Assembly: GCA_025360895.1 (NCBI GenBank)
Contig: JANYBF010000473.1
Coordinates: forward strand, 1 to 9,109
Length of the DNA: 9,109 nucleotides
Direction: 5' to 3'
Origin: Verrucomicrobiota bacterium
GTDB taxonomy: Bacteria; Verrucomicrobiota; Verrucomicrobiia; Limisphaerales; JADLHS01
In this document: piece by piece, positions 1 to 9,000 of the stretch
Position numbering within the stretch: position 1 is the stretch's first letter
How the letters are laid out: each line of letters begins with the position of its first letter
Program-made: the position numbers and the translations under genes
Notes under the pieces: model-generated
Seen by the model: only the letters and a program-made list of their open reading frames with translations
Database searches by the model: none
Told to the model about the DNA's origin: nothing

Positions 1-673
1 CCTGCTGTCGCTCATCCAACGGCCAGCGACGCAACCCCTGCCCTTTCGCCGCCGCCGGCATCAACTGAAACAAGCCCACCGCGCCCGCTGGACTCCGCGT
101 CCGCACCTCGAAACCCGACTCCACCTCCGCCAGCCACACCAGTGGCTCCGGCACCCGCTCGGCCGCAAAGATGGATTTAAGTTTCGGCACGAGGGGATTC
201 GCCGCCGGAGGCCGGTCGCGCTGACTCAGCTTTTGTTCCCACACCTTGCGCTCGGCCGACGACGACGGATTAACCCCCGGCTTCGGCGGCTGACCCGGCA
301 CGAGTTTCGGCGGCGGCACTTGCTGGCGGAGTTCTTCCGCCACCTCAAAGTAATCGAGCCGCGAGCGCAGCCACGCGGCGTACGGCTGGGTTTCGGGGTG
401 GGCCTCGAGCAACGGCAGGACGAACTTGGCCGGCTCGTTCAACGCGGCCAGATCGAGGACGTAATCCTTCTGGAGCTGATCTTGAAGCTGGCGCAGGAAT
501 TTCTCCACCTTGTCCCGGTCCACTTCCGGCAGCGAGCGCAGCAGACCCGCATCCAGGTTTTCCTCTGCCCAATCCTGCGCCGACTCGAGCATCTGGCCAA
601 CGTCAAGCTCCACCTCCTGCTGCCCCGACACCGTGAGCGTCAGCATCAGCGCGAAGAGGCAACGGAATTTCAT
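1..673 (-). CDS. Lytic murein transglycosylase, MltD-like, SLT domain (3' end beyond window)
   Basis: Frame read on the minus strand from ATG at 671-673 and open to the left edge: 224 codons, C-terminus missing. The enzyme family cleaves the MurNAc-GlcNAc bond of peptidoglycan, forming 1,6-anhydro ends, in the periplasm or at the envelope. Residues 1-17 (MKFRCLFALMLTLTVSG) form a short basic-plus-hydrophobic signal peptide. Residues about 20-165 are a hydrophilic region without a domain I recognise, including a Pro-rich stretch. From about residue 165 the transglycosylase core begins: VPEPLVWLAEVESGF contains the catalytic Glu at E185 followed by Ser. Then come SPAGAVGLFQLMPAAA (the conserved GAxGLxQxMPxxA motif) and GLRRWPLDERQQ, matching the DER motif of MltD-type enzymes. 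The later Tyr/Asn motifs and any LysM repeats would lie outside the window. I chose this start because the signal peptide follows at once; no clear Shine-Dalgarno sequence is visible. It is separated from the upstream tRNA gene by a terminator, so it probably has its own promoter. Confidence 0.87.
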   Translation of the reverse strand, partial: MKFRCLFALMLTLTVSGQQEVELDVGQMLESAQDWAEENLDAGLLRSLPEVDRDKVEKFLRQLQDQLQKDYVLDLAALNEPAKFVLPLLEAHPETQPYAAWLRSRLDYFEVAEELRQQVPPPKLVPGQPPKPGVNPSSSAERKVWEQKLSQRDRPPAANPLVPKLKSIFAAERVPEPLVWLAEVESGFEVRTRSPAGAVGLFQLMPAAAKGQGLRRWPLDERQQ

Positions 674-711
674 GCCAGAGAGAATAGGGACATTCCACTT
701 GAAACACCCCA

Positions 712-735
712 CTGAAATTCAGGTCGGGACTGAAT
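712..735. promoter_or_regulatory. Small inverted-repeat cluster upstream of the transglycosylase gene
   Basis: CTGAA-A-TTCAG at 712-722 is an 11-bp palindrome, and CTGAAT follows at 730-735, so ATTCAG (717-722) and CTGAAT (730-735) also form a stem with a 7-nt loop. The cluster lies 39 to 62 nt upstream of the transglycosylase ATG, where an operator or a 5'-UTR hairpin could sit. No regulator is known and no convincing -35/-10 pair was found beside it, so a functional role is inference only. The rest of the 674-820 spacer shows nothing else firm. Confidence 0.2.
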
Positions 736-820
736 GTGGGCTTGCCTTGATCGGGGAACAGGAAGTTCGCCTCGTTGTACGATTGGAAATTAAAAAGTGT
801 GAACGTCCATTTTGGACAAT

Positions 821-851
821 AAAAAAGGCCCTGAAACATGTGTTCAGGGCC
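821..851 (-). terminator. Rho-independent terminator of the initiator tRNA gene
   Basis: Read on the minus strand, a perfect 9-bp stem (GGCCCTGAA at 851-843 in RNA sense pairing with TTCAGGGCC at 835-827) closes a 7-nt loop and is followed by six T residues (826-821). It begins 6 nt after the tRNA CCA end, as expected for a monocistronic tRNA transcript. It would also insulate the transglycosylase gene from tRNA transcription. Confidence 0.88.
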
Positions 852-857
852 GTAAAT

Positions 858-934
<77 letters not shown>

Positions 935-1392
935 ATCCGTTAGGTAGGCATGATGCCCGAGACACGTTGCGATGCAAGCGATATTATTTCGGATGGCGAT
1001 CTCGAAATCAAATCCGGTGACACATTTTTCAACACCTCCGTTGGCCTGACGACAGCAGTGTGCGCTGGCGGGGTCAAAGGGGTGCTTTGGGCGACAGCGC
1101 TTCGAGGTTGCACGGTTACTTGATGTCACCCTGACCCCGCGTCCGAACGCGACGTATCGTTACCTCCAGAAATTAAAGATGGAAGATTTACGGCTGGTGC
1201 AATTGGGCTCTGGGCTCGATGAAGAATTCACGATCTCACCAACCCTCCTGCTTTGCCAGCGTAGTGGAATTGCTCCGATCGCTTCCCAGCACTCAAGGCT
1301 GGCGGGACCAAACAGCAGGTTTTGCCTTGCTGTGATCACCCCCACGCGAAAAAGCGGGAAAGTTTTTATTGCGTTCAAAGCGGGGAGTTAGA
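935..1392. other. Intergenic region without a supportable gene
   Basis: This 458-nt gap separates the tRNA gene from the pseudopilin gene. It holds two overlapping antisense open frames, at 1160-1378 (minus, 72 codons) and 1179-1391 (plus, 70 codons). Neither translation resembles a family I recognise and neither has a strong ribosome binding site. An inverted pair GCGGGGTCA (1068-1076) and TGACCCCGC (1132-1140), and a small hairpin CGCGT/ACGCG (1138-1151), are within chance expectation. The pseudopilin promoter should be somewhere here, and so should the tRNA promoter on the other strand. A degraded dispersed repeat is possible but cannot be shown from one copy. Confidence 0.5.
1383..1387 (+). 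promoter_or_regulatory. Ribosome binding site that sets the pseudopilin start
   Basis: GGGAG at 1383-1387 lies 5 nt before ATG 1393 and 8 nt before the adjacent ATG 1396. This supports an ATG start here rather than the in-frame TTG at 1369, which has no comparable Shine-Dalgarno sequence. Confidence 0.7.
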
Positions 1393-2172
1393 ATGATGCT
1401 CGTAGAACCAATGAACGTCGCCCCAAGCCATCCAAGGTCCCGGCCCTATTCTGGGCAGCGAGCTGCCGCCCGAGCGGCGGGTTTCACGTTGATTGAGTTG
1501 CTGGTGGTGATTGCCATCATTGCCATTTTGGCGGCCATGTTGTTGCCCGCGCTGTCGAAAGCAAAAAACAAGGCCCAAGGCGTCTCCTGCTTGAATAACT
1601 TGAAACAGATTGGCCTGGCCCTAAATATTTATGCGGACGGCAATCAGAGTAAAATTCCTTCGTCCCTTAGTTTTGGGGCCAAGAGTGGCGATTATGCCTC
1701 AGCCGCCAATAGCGTTGCCAAGACCGATACCTACGGGGGCGTGGCGAAATTATTGAACGTGGGTAACCATCGTTCCTTTTGGTGCCCGAGCGACAAGGTG
1801 CAAAAACCGTCGGACCCGGTGAAGGACGATGATTATACTTCCTATCGTTATCGGTTTGTCATCTGGTGGAACACCTGTCTTTATCCCGGCCTCAAGGACT
1901 CGGACTTTCGCAAACCGGTGGCGCAGGTGGTCTATCACGAGGATTATGACTACCATTACAACCGTTTGAAGGACCCTTATCCCACCAATCAACCAAGCAT
2001 CAACGCGATCTATGCTGATTTTCACGCTGCGAAGTTCAAGGTCGTCTTTCGCCAAAACTCCGCACCCCCGGCCAAAAGGTACGACCCCAACTGGTTTGGT
2101 TACGGTCCGGACGGTAAATTGAATACGGACCAGCCTAACACGGGTGGCGATGTGCATACGGGTTACGATTAG
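1393..2172 (+). CDS. Pseudopilin: prepilin-type N-terminal cleavage/methylation protein
   Basis: A 259-residue protein of the type II secretion/type IV pilus-like pseudopilin superfamily, expected to be cut and N-methylated by a prepilin peptidase and anchored in the inner membrane or built into a pseudopilus. The leader is 30 residues long and basic near its end (QRAAARAAG). The cleavage site is G30/F31 in GFTLIELL, with the conserved Glu at +5 (E35). Residues 31-54 form one hydrophobic helix ending in LLPALSKAK. CLNNLKQIGLALNIYADGN (66-84) and a later CPSD motif are typical of the abundant Verrucomicrobiota/Planctomycetota paralogues. Near the C-terminus, YADFHAAKFKVVF (residues about 207-219) takes the place of the ADGH-type motif seen in relatives. 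The C-terminal part is rich in Tyr, Asp and Asn. The start at 1393 follows a GGGAG site; ATG 1396 is equally possible. No secretion or pilus assembly gene lies beside it, so it appears to be a stand-alone gene whose specific role is unknown. Confidence 0.93.
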   Translation: MMLVEPMNVAPSHPRSRPYSGQRAAARAAGFTLIELLVVIAIIAILAAMLLPALSKAKNKAQGVSCLNNLKQIGLALNIYADGNQSKIPSSLSFGAKSGDYASAANSVAKTDTYGGVAKLLNVGNHRSFWCPSDKVQKPSDPVKDDDYTSYRYRFVIWWNTCLYPGLKDSDFRKPVAQVVYHEDYDYHYNRLKDPYPTNQPSINAIYADFHAAKFKVVFRQNSAPPAKRYDPNWFGYGPDGKLNTDQPNTGGDVHTGYD

Positions 2173-2227
2173 CGACAGAGATTTTGGAGGTCGCTTGCAT
2201 CGTCATTTTATCGCGACGGTAAGGAGT

Positions 2228-2255
2228 GGTTGCGCGCGGGTTTGGTCGCGTAACC
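2228..2255 (+). terminator. Possible hairpin terminator downstream of the pseudopilin gene
   Basis: GGTTGCGCG (2228-2236) pairs with CGCGTAACC (2247-2255) as a 9-bp stem containing one G-U wobble, with a 10-nt loop. It starts 55 nt after the pseudopilin stop, in the 188-nt space between two convergent genes. No T-run follows, so it may be only a structured 3' end or coincidence. The remainder of 2173-2360 shows no gene. Confidence 0.3.
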
Positions 2256-2360
2256 CGACGGTTGAGTTTGCCTTCAATAAGCCGGGCAATCAATCATGGC
2301 GGCAGCCCAAAAATTACCGAGTGCTTTCGCCCCGCTCCGTGGAGTCAGGATTGGAAGAAA

Positions 2361-2975
2361 TTAATCCCCAACCCGCAGGGGCTCCGGCGGCGGGAAATTT
2401 TGTTGGATGGTCTGGCAATTCACCGTTCCCGGGGTCGCGCTGAATCGAATCAACCAGACGCGATCATAAATCTCACTCTTCCAGGTCTTGGGCTTTGGCG
2501 CGGCGCCGAGCGCTTTAGCCAATTCAAGCAATTCGGTGCGGGGCCAGCAGACCACGACGGTTTTTCCCGAATAGTTTGTGCTTTGAAGGAGATGCTGGGC
2601 CAACGGCTTGAAATCTTCCGCGCGATAGGCTTCGGAAACCGGCAGCTTTAGTTTTTGCATGAGGGGGGCCATGGTCTCCCGACAGCGCACGCTGCTGGAT
2701 GCTTTGGCGGGCCGGGCCGCGAACAGCGCCGCCAAGGGGGGATTGGTGGCGATGATGGCATTCGTGGTGAAGAAGCCAACCAGCGCGTTAGCCCGCTCGC
2801 GGCCTTGCGCTGAGAGATGGGGGTTCGACGGATCCTCGGTCTTCTCGGCATGACGTAGCAGGATCACCATCGCTGGCGCGGCGGCAAGGGATGTGACCCC
2901 CATCGTGAATGCCAGGCCGAAGCCGAGACACCGCAAGCCAAAGCGCCGGGAGTTGATTGAGGGCCGAAGCATCAT
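2361..2975 (-). CDS. Exported histidine-phosphatase-family protein, second catalytic His apparently replaced
   Basis: A 204-residue protein of the histidine phosphatase (phosphoglycerate mutase-like) superfamily, whose active members hydrolyse phosphate esters through a phosphohistidine. Residues 1-33 form a signal peptide with a basic segment (SRRFGLR, weakly Tat-like) and a hydrophobic core ending in LAAA. The nucleophile motif is VILLRHAEK with R41 and H42. SSVRCRET (94-101) supplies the expected second Arg, R97. The strand that normally ends in Gly-His, or Trp-x-His in related bacterial proteins, reads TVVVCWPRTELLELAKALG. Here W144 is conserved but R146 stands where the second catalytic His is expected. 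IYDRVWLIRF near residue 170 matches the YD-x-VW segment of that subgroup. Activity is therefore doubtful. Two adjacent ATGs (2975 and 2972) are possible starts; an in-frame TAA just upstream rules out a longer protein, and no Shine-Dalgarno is visible. The gene lies 32 nt after the giant CotH/lamin-tail gene on the same strand, so they are probably co-transcribed. Confidence 0.86.
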   Translation of the reverse strand: MMLRPSINSRRFGLRCLGFGLAFTMGVTSLAAAPAMVILLRHAEKTEDPSNPHLSAQGRERANALVGFFTTNAIIATNPPLAALFAARPAKASSSVRCRETMAPLMQKLKLPVSEAYRAEDFKPLAQHLLQSTNYSGKTVVVCWPRTELLELAKALGAAPKPKTWKSEIYDRVWLIRFSATPGTVNCQTIQQNFPPPEPLRVGD

Positions 2976-3007
2976 TTAATTAAAGTGGGCCATGGTCGGT
3001 TTGAGCT

Positions 3008-6000
3008 TCAAAGGCGGATGCGAAAGAACCTTTTCGTTCCGGAGTACGGCACGGCAAAGGGTGACGTCGCGGAAATATCAAGATAGGGACCGGTTACTTC
3101 GTCCGCCGCCTGCAAGGTGCCCCGCGGCCAGATGAGTTGCATCTGGTTTGCGTTGAATTGAACGGCAATGGTTGGTGGCAGATAGACCGTCACCAGGAAC
3201 GTCTGCGTCGCGCTCAGGCTGGGAACGCCGCTGTCTGATACCACAAGCGTCACCAGGTTCGTGGCGGGAGCCAGAGACGGCGTCCAGGTAAACTGGCCAG
3301 TGACTGGATTCACGCTGGCACCAGCCGGCACGAATGCGCCCAGGCTGAAAGTGAGCGATTGCGGCGGCAGGTCGGAATCGGTCGCGGTCGCGGTAAAAAT
3401 AACTGTCTGGCCCAACGTTACGGTCTGGTTCGCGATCTGTGTCAACGTCGGTGCGGTATTGGCTCCAATGTTGTTTGTGCCCGGAGTCGGTGCGGTCAGG
3501 GGACTGATACTACCGGCGTCCGGGAACCGGCCGGCACTCACGTCCGTGGTCTGCGCGCCAAAGGTGACAAAATCCACCGCGTTGCCATCGCTGCCGAACA
3601 GTCCGATATCCGACCCGTTCTTGCTCAGCTTGAAGTTCACATGGAGATTCCCGCTGCCGGTCGGATTCTTGTTGTCGGCCCAGACGATGAGAAAGCCGTG
3701 CGGCGGAATGACGTAGCCGGAGGGGATGAGAAACTTGGTCCGGTTGGTCAGCGTGTCGGTCAGATAATAACCGGTCAGGTCCACTGACACCGGGCCATAG
3801 TTGAAAAGCTCGAACCAGTCGTCGGGCTGTCCGCCGAGGGGATTCAAGATGGTTGTGGCGTTGTCCGCCATCCATTCGTTGATGGCCACGGTCAACGGCG
3901 CGCTGGTTCCATTGTTCGTGGCCCCCGGAGTCACGAAAAGGAATTCCTGCCGGTCAAAGCTCTGCCCGTTGGGAAACGAACCATAAGAACGGTTGGCAAT
4001 GAGGTTGGTGTAGTTGACGTAGTCGAGCACCTGCGGTTGGCCGTTATAGATCCGGCTCAGGGCGAGGTTGCCCCCGCCGCCGAGCAGCACAAAGCTGGTG
4101 TGCGGTTCGGATGCGGTGGACAGGCCCGACTGCCCGTCCGTGAAGATCACCTTGAACGCACCGGGGTTGATGCTTGCGCCGGCGGGAAACGTCCAGTTGG
4201 TCAGGTTGGCATAACTGTTCGCCAAGTAGAGACCGTTCAGTGAAACCACGTTGCTGCTGGGATTGTAGAGTTCCACCCACGCCGTGCGCTGGCCGGCGCT
4301 GTTGGTGATTCCGGTCAGGTTTTCGGCCTGCAATTCATTGATCCACAAAGTGGGAAAGGTCGGCAAAGTAGCTTGCACACTGTTCGTCGCCCCGGGAGTC
4401 CGGGATGCGGGAGGAAAACTTCCCGTCCAATTGCCGGCCCGCCAGTTGTCTTGGCGCGGATCAATCAGTTGGAGCGAGCTGCCGGTGCCGCTGGCCCCGG
4501 TCGGCCACGGCAGCCCGCCGTCATACCGAACCTTTGCCACCACCAGATCGCTGGCCGCATTGGTTCCCGGCTGTAACAGCGCGAGCGTTTCGCCGTTGCC
4601 CTGAAGCGATCCGCTGAACGTGTCGAACACGGGGATCAACGCACCATAAGCACCGGCAAACGCCGGCTGATTGGCCGCCAGGACGAGAAATCCTTTGGGG
4701 CCAAGGGATGCACCCACCGGGAACGTGTAGGAAAGTCCCTCAAAGCGCCAGCCCGATAAATCAAACGTGATGTTAGTGGACGCGTTGTAGAGTTCGACGT
4801 ATTCACCGCCGGGCGCCGCCGGATTGTACATGATTTCGTTGATCACCATTTGGCCCGCTGGCGAGGGGACCGTGCCGCTGTACACGGCCGCAACATTGTT
4901 GCTGGCTCCGGGAACCAACCGACCCGCTTGGTCCACGCCCACCACACTCAACGCGTTGCTCCCCGGTTTTAGCGGCACCTTGGCGGTCCATCCGGTCACA
5001 CTCGTCCACGTTACCGGCCACGCGGCTCCGTTGATCCAGACCTCCGCCACACCCACCGGCGCGGTTCCGGTCACAATCCCGACATTGTTGCTTACCGCCA
5101 CCGATGCATTCACCGTGAACGAGGCCGCTACCGTGGCGAGTTGAGACTGAAGATAAGTACGGCGCTGGCTGAACCAAGTTTTCACCGGAGTTGGAGGGTT
5201 CAATGCACCGCCGTCGCAATAGGCGATGCCATTGGCCAACAATGACTGATACTTGGCGTCCATCACCGGATCACATTTGGCAGCATCGAGAGGGCCGTTG
5301 ACCGCCGCTTCCACGGTCCGCCAGTACGCGCGGGCAAAAGGCGGATGCGCGAACATCCGCGTGATAGTCGGATCGTCAGCGTTGAACAACTGCGCGGAGC
5401 TGGAACTGAAGCCGCTGTTCGCCGCTGCCAACATCAGCCAGTCGAGATCAAACATGTAAAGCTGCCATTTGCCGCCGTCGGGCAGAAAGGCGTACATATT
5501 TTTGCCAATAATATGACCGTAGGCATCGAAGTTTTGGATGATGTGTTCCGTGGCTAGAATGCCCATCCACTCCTCCATATCCACCAAGCCGAGAGTCGCG
5601 GTCGTGTAAGTTTCAGGTGCCGTGGCGTTCACCGCATCCACCAAGGCGAAGATATTCGTGTAATTGTTCACCCGATCCGTGGATCGATGGTTCCAATTCC
5701 AACGGTATTTTTCGCGTTTCTTGACGCCTCCCGTGGTCGTGTAGTTTTCCAGACGCGGTTGCGGATCGGCAATCAAACCGCCGCTGTCATTAAATTCAAA
5801 GGCTCGGTCAATTTTGAAGAATTCCCCGTTGCTGGCGGCGGGCGACCATTCCTTGATAAAACTTCCCGCCGGCTGCATGACCGCTTCGAAGACCTGATTC
5901 CGCGCGTCGTCAGTCACGCCGTTGACATGCAGGCGGATGATGTAGCGATGGCTGAACGGCAGGTTCATCCGGTCCGCTATCCAATAACCCATCTGTTCCT

Positions 6001-9000
6001 GCATGGCGGAGGATTCGCTGCCGTGGCCGCCGGGCCAGTCGAGGACCAGATCCTGTTCCCCCAGGAATCCATCATCCTTCGGCATCGTGATGCTGTAACC
6101 GCAGCGACCACTCGCCGCGCCGCTGTAGCCGGGCGCGATGTAGGGACTGCCCGCATAGAGCGCTTGCGTATTGTGGATCACGCGTTGATTCCCAAGCACG
6201 AATGTCACGTTGAGCGGCGTGTTGTCCAGCTTGTTACGGCTGTTCCAAGTGTTCAACGTGCCTTGAGTCATCCAGATCCGATACACAGGAAAATTGCCCG
6301 TCGGTTGAATCTCGCCCGCGCGCACCAGGCACTCACGCGCAGGAGCATCGTTGGGATAAGTTGCCGTCGCGGTCGGCGAATACTTGTCCGTCCCCTGCAC
6401 GTAAAACGCAACCAGCGTTCCCGCGGATTGACCCGGGATCGTGGCACTGAAAACCCCGTCACCCGCCACCGCATCGCCGCCCGAGCCGTCGTCCGTCATC
6501 GTGAGCGTCGTATAAGTCGCCACCGGATCGAGCCGATATTTCAATGACACGGAGGTCAGGCCGTCCGGATCGCTCACTTGCGCACTCACGACGAACGGTT
6601 GTGCCGCCGCCGGTAATACCGGCGAATGTTGAACATTGACGATGGCTGGTGCGGCATTGGCGGCGTAACGGCTGTTGCGGGCTCCGGGCGTGCCCGGACT
6701 GACCGGAAGCGCCATGTCACCGATGCACTCGAGCCAATTGCCGCGCAGTCGCAACACCACCTGGGGCGGGCCCTTGAGCCAACGGACGGCGGCGCGAATG
6801 GTTACATTCGCCGTGCCGGATGCCAGCGTGCTGGTCAGAGGTGTTCGAATCCGGTTTACCTGATTGTCGCCGCGATCAACGGCGCGGACGTGGTAGGATT
6901 TGGTGCTGTTGTAGCCTTCACTATTTTCGAGACCGGACAGGGATTCCGTGCCTTCCGCCGTCCAGCCGGTGACGCCGGATTCAAAGTTGGTATTCGCAAT
7001 CAGGTTAACGCCGCTCGTGTTAAGCACCTGCACATTGTCAATGAGGCACTCGCCGGCGGCTGGCAGCAAAACCTGCAACTGATCGGCGTTGGCTGTGCTG
7101 CCATTGTCAATGGTTCCAGTCGCGGAAACGATAGTCCAAGGAGCTTTGTGGGTTTCATCGCTGTCTGCCCAATTCGAAGGCAGCCGGTGGTCGCTGTGCG
7201 GGTCAATCAATTCCAGGCTGCTGCCGCCACCGTCGGCCCATTGCGGCCAGCGGCCGCCCGTTCCGTACGTCACTTCATCAACGGCAATGTGGATGAGATT
7301 GGTCACGACCACCCCAATGTTATTGGTGGCAACGACGGTGTCAGGCATCGTCAACACCACCCGTTCGCCGCGGCCGGAAAGTTTGCCGCTGAAATCGCCG
7401 AGGGTATTCCCCACTGTGAGGTTGGCGTAGTTGGTTCTGAGGTGCGCCGCGTTTCGGGCGACGACCAGGTAGCTGTCGGCGGCAATCAATGTATTGCTCG
7501 GAAAAGTGAACCCGATGCCATCGTCGAGTTTCCAGCCGCCCAAGTTCACGGAGCTGCCGCCGCGATTGTAGAGTTCAACGTATTGGTCATCGTCGTTCAA
7601 CGAAAGGGGAGCGTACATCAACTCGTTGATCACAATCTGGCATACGCGAATGCTGGCATTAGTTGCGCCGGGCGTCTTTGCGCTTAACCGATAAAATTGA
7701 TCCGCGCCATCGGGATAGCGGCCGGTGGCGACGCCATTTTCCTGGCCGCCGAATTTTACCGCGTCGAGCACGCGGGTCTGAGCCGGATTTTTCAGGTAGA
7801 TCGTTTCCCCCCCGGCGCCCAAGGAAAAGTTCATGTTGGTCTGGGTGTAATAAACGAATCCGCGCGCGGGAATCTGGGTGCCCGGCGGAATGACGAACTT
7901 GTTTGTCGTCGGATCATCCGTCAGAACGCAATCCGAAATGTCCACCGACTGCGTGGCATGATTGTAGAGTTCGATGTAATCCACTTCCGGATCATCCGTA
8001 TGAGCGAGGAATTCGTTGATGACAACATTCCGAAGCGGATCGACCGTGATGGGATCCAGCCGACCCGGAGAGCCGCCGATCGAGTCGCTCGCCGACCAAG
8101 CCTGCGGGTTGTTTTCCCCGTAGGACGGACGCGTCAACACAAGTGAATGGCCGGCCCCGTCGGCCGCGACCGGCCACGGCGACACCGAGTCGTAGTCCGT
8201 CTCGAGCAGAACCCCGCCGCCCTGGCTGATGAGGCGCACCGTGCCGTTGTTGTTGGGCAGATTGTTGGTGAACGGTCCGAGGACGCCCGTGACGCCGTAT
8301 ACGCTCTGGAGGTCCACCGGTGATCGCGCCACGACCACGAACCCACCGCCGGGAATCATCGTGCCGGCCGGGAAAGTGTAGCTGATGCTGCCGCCCAACT
8401 GGTAGCCGCTTAAATCCTGAAACTCGCCGCGGGTGTTGAAGAGCTCGACGAACTCGAGGCTGTTCGTGACAAATCCCTGGCCGTTGGTGTTAATTGTTCC
8501 CCGCGTGTCCGCCGGGTGATACATGATTTCCGAAATCACGAGACTGGTGCGCCGACTCGACTGTCCGAGCGGCTCCAGCGCCAGCGGCGCATTGCTTCCG
8601 GCCGCCGACACCACACCGAAATCACGAAACGCCGCGGTCGTCAGTTGATTGGGGTTGTGGCTGGAGACGCCAAAGCCAAGATAAATTCCCGCGGGCAACG
8701 TGAGGCTGACGGTGCCCAGTTGGGTCCAGTTCTGGCCATCGAAACCGGCGTAACCGGTGAAGGCATTGCCCACCCGTTTCAATCGCAACCAGGTGTTGGG
8801 ATAGTTGACGGGAAACGAGCCGGCCAAGGCCGTCGCTCCGCCCGCCGCGCTGCGCGATTGGAAGTACGCACCGCTGATGCTGGGGGTCACCAAGGCCGCG
8901 GCCGACCGGGCGCCGGACGTAAGATCTTCCCGTGCGATCAGGCCGGCTTCCGACCAGGCATCGGCCAGACTCAATGATTCGACTCGCACCTTGAAATCAA

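Noticed and set aside
233..715. Plus-strand 160-codon open frame over the transglycosylase gene
   Set aside because: The minus-strand frame gives a signal peptide and a complete SLT catalytic motif; this frame is its complement.
1068..1140. Nine-base inverted repeat GCGGGGTCA / TGACCCCGC as possible ends of a mobile element
   Set aside because: A 9-bp match is not far from chance in a region of this size, there is no target duplication and only 55 nt lies between.
1369..1392. TTG start extending the pseudopilin by eight codons
   Set aside because: The ATG at 1393 has a GGGAG site at good spacing; the TTG does not.
2226..2651. Plus-strand 141-codon open frame between and over the phosphatase gene
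   Set aside because: Mostly antisense to the phosphatase; no motif or ribosome binding site.
5687..6547. Plus-strand 286-codon open frame opposite the CotH domain
   Set aside because: Shadow of the minus-strand coding frame; no family motif and Arg/His-rich composition.
6626..7687. Plus-strand 353-codon open frame opposite the giant gene
   Set aside because: It is antisense to lamin-tail and kinase-flanking domains whose minus-strand reading is clearly coding; the translation is low-complexity and Arg/Ala/Gly/Val-rich, as expected of a GC-rich shadow frame.
7560..8000. Repeated GATTGTAGAGTTC at several sites in the giant gene as a possible DNA repeat
   Set aside because: It is the reverse complement of codons for the conserved ELYN core of the lamin-tail modules, so protein homology explains it.
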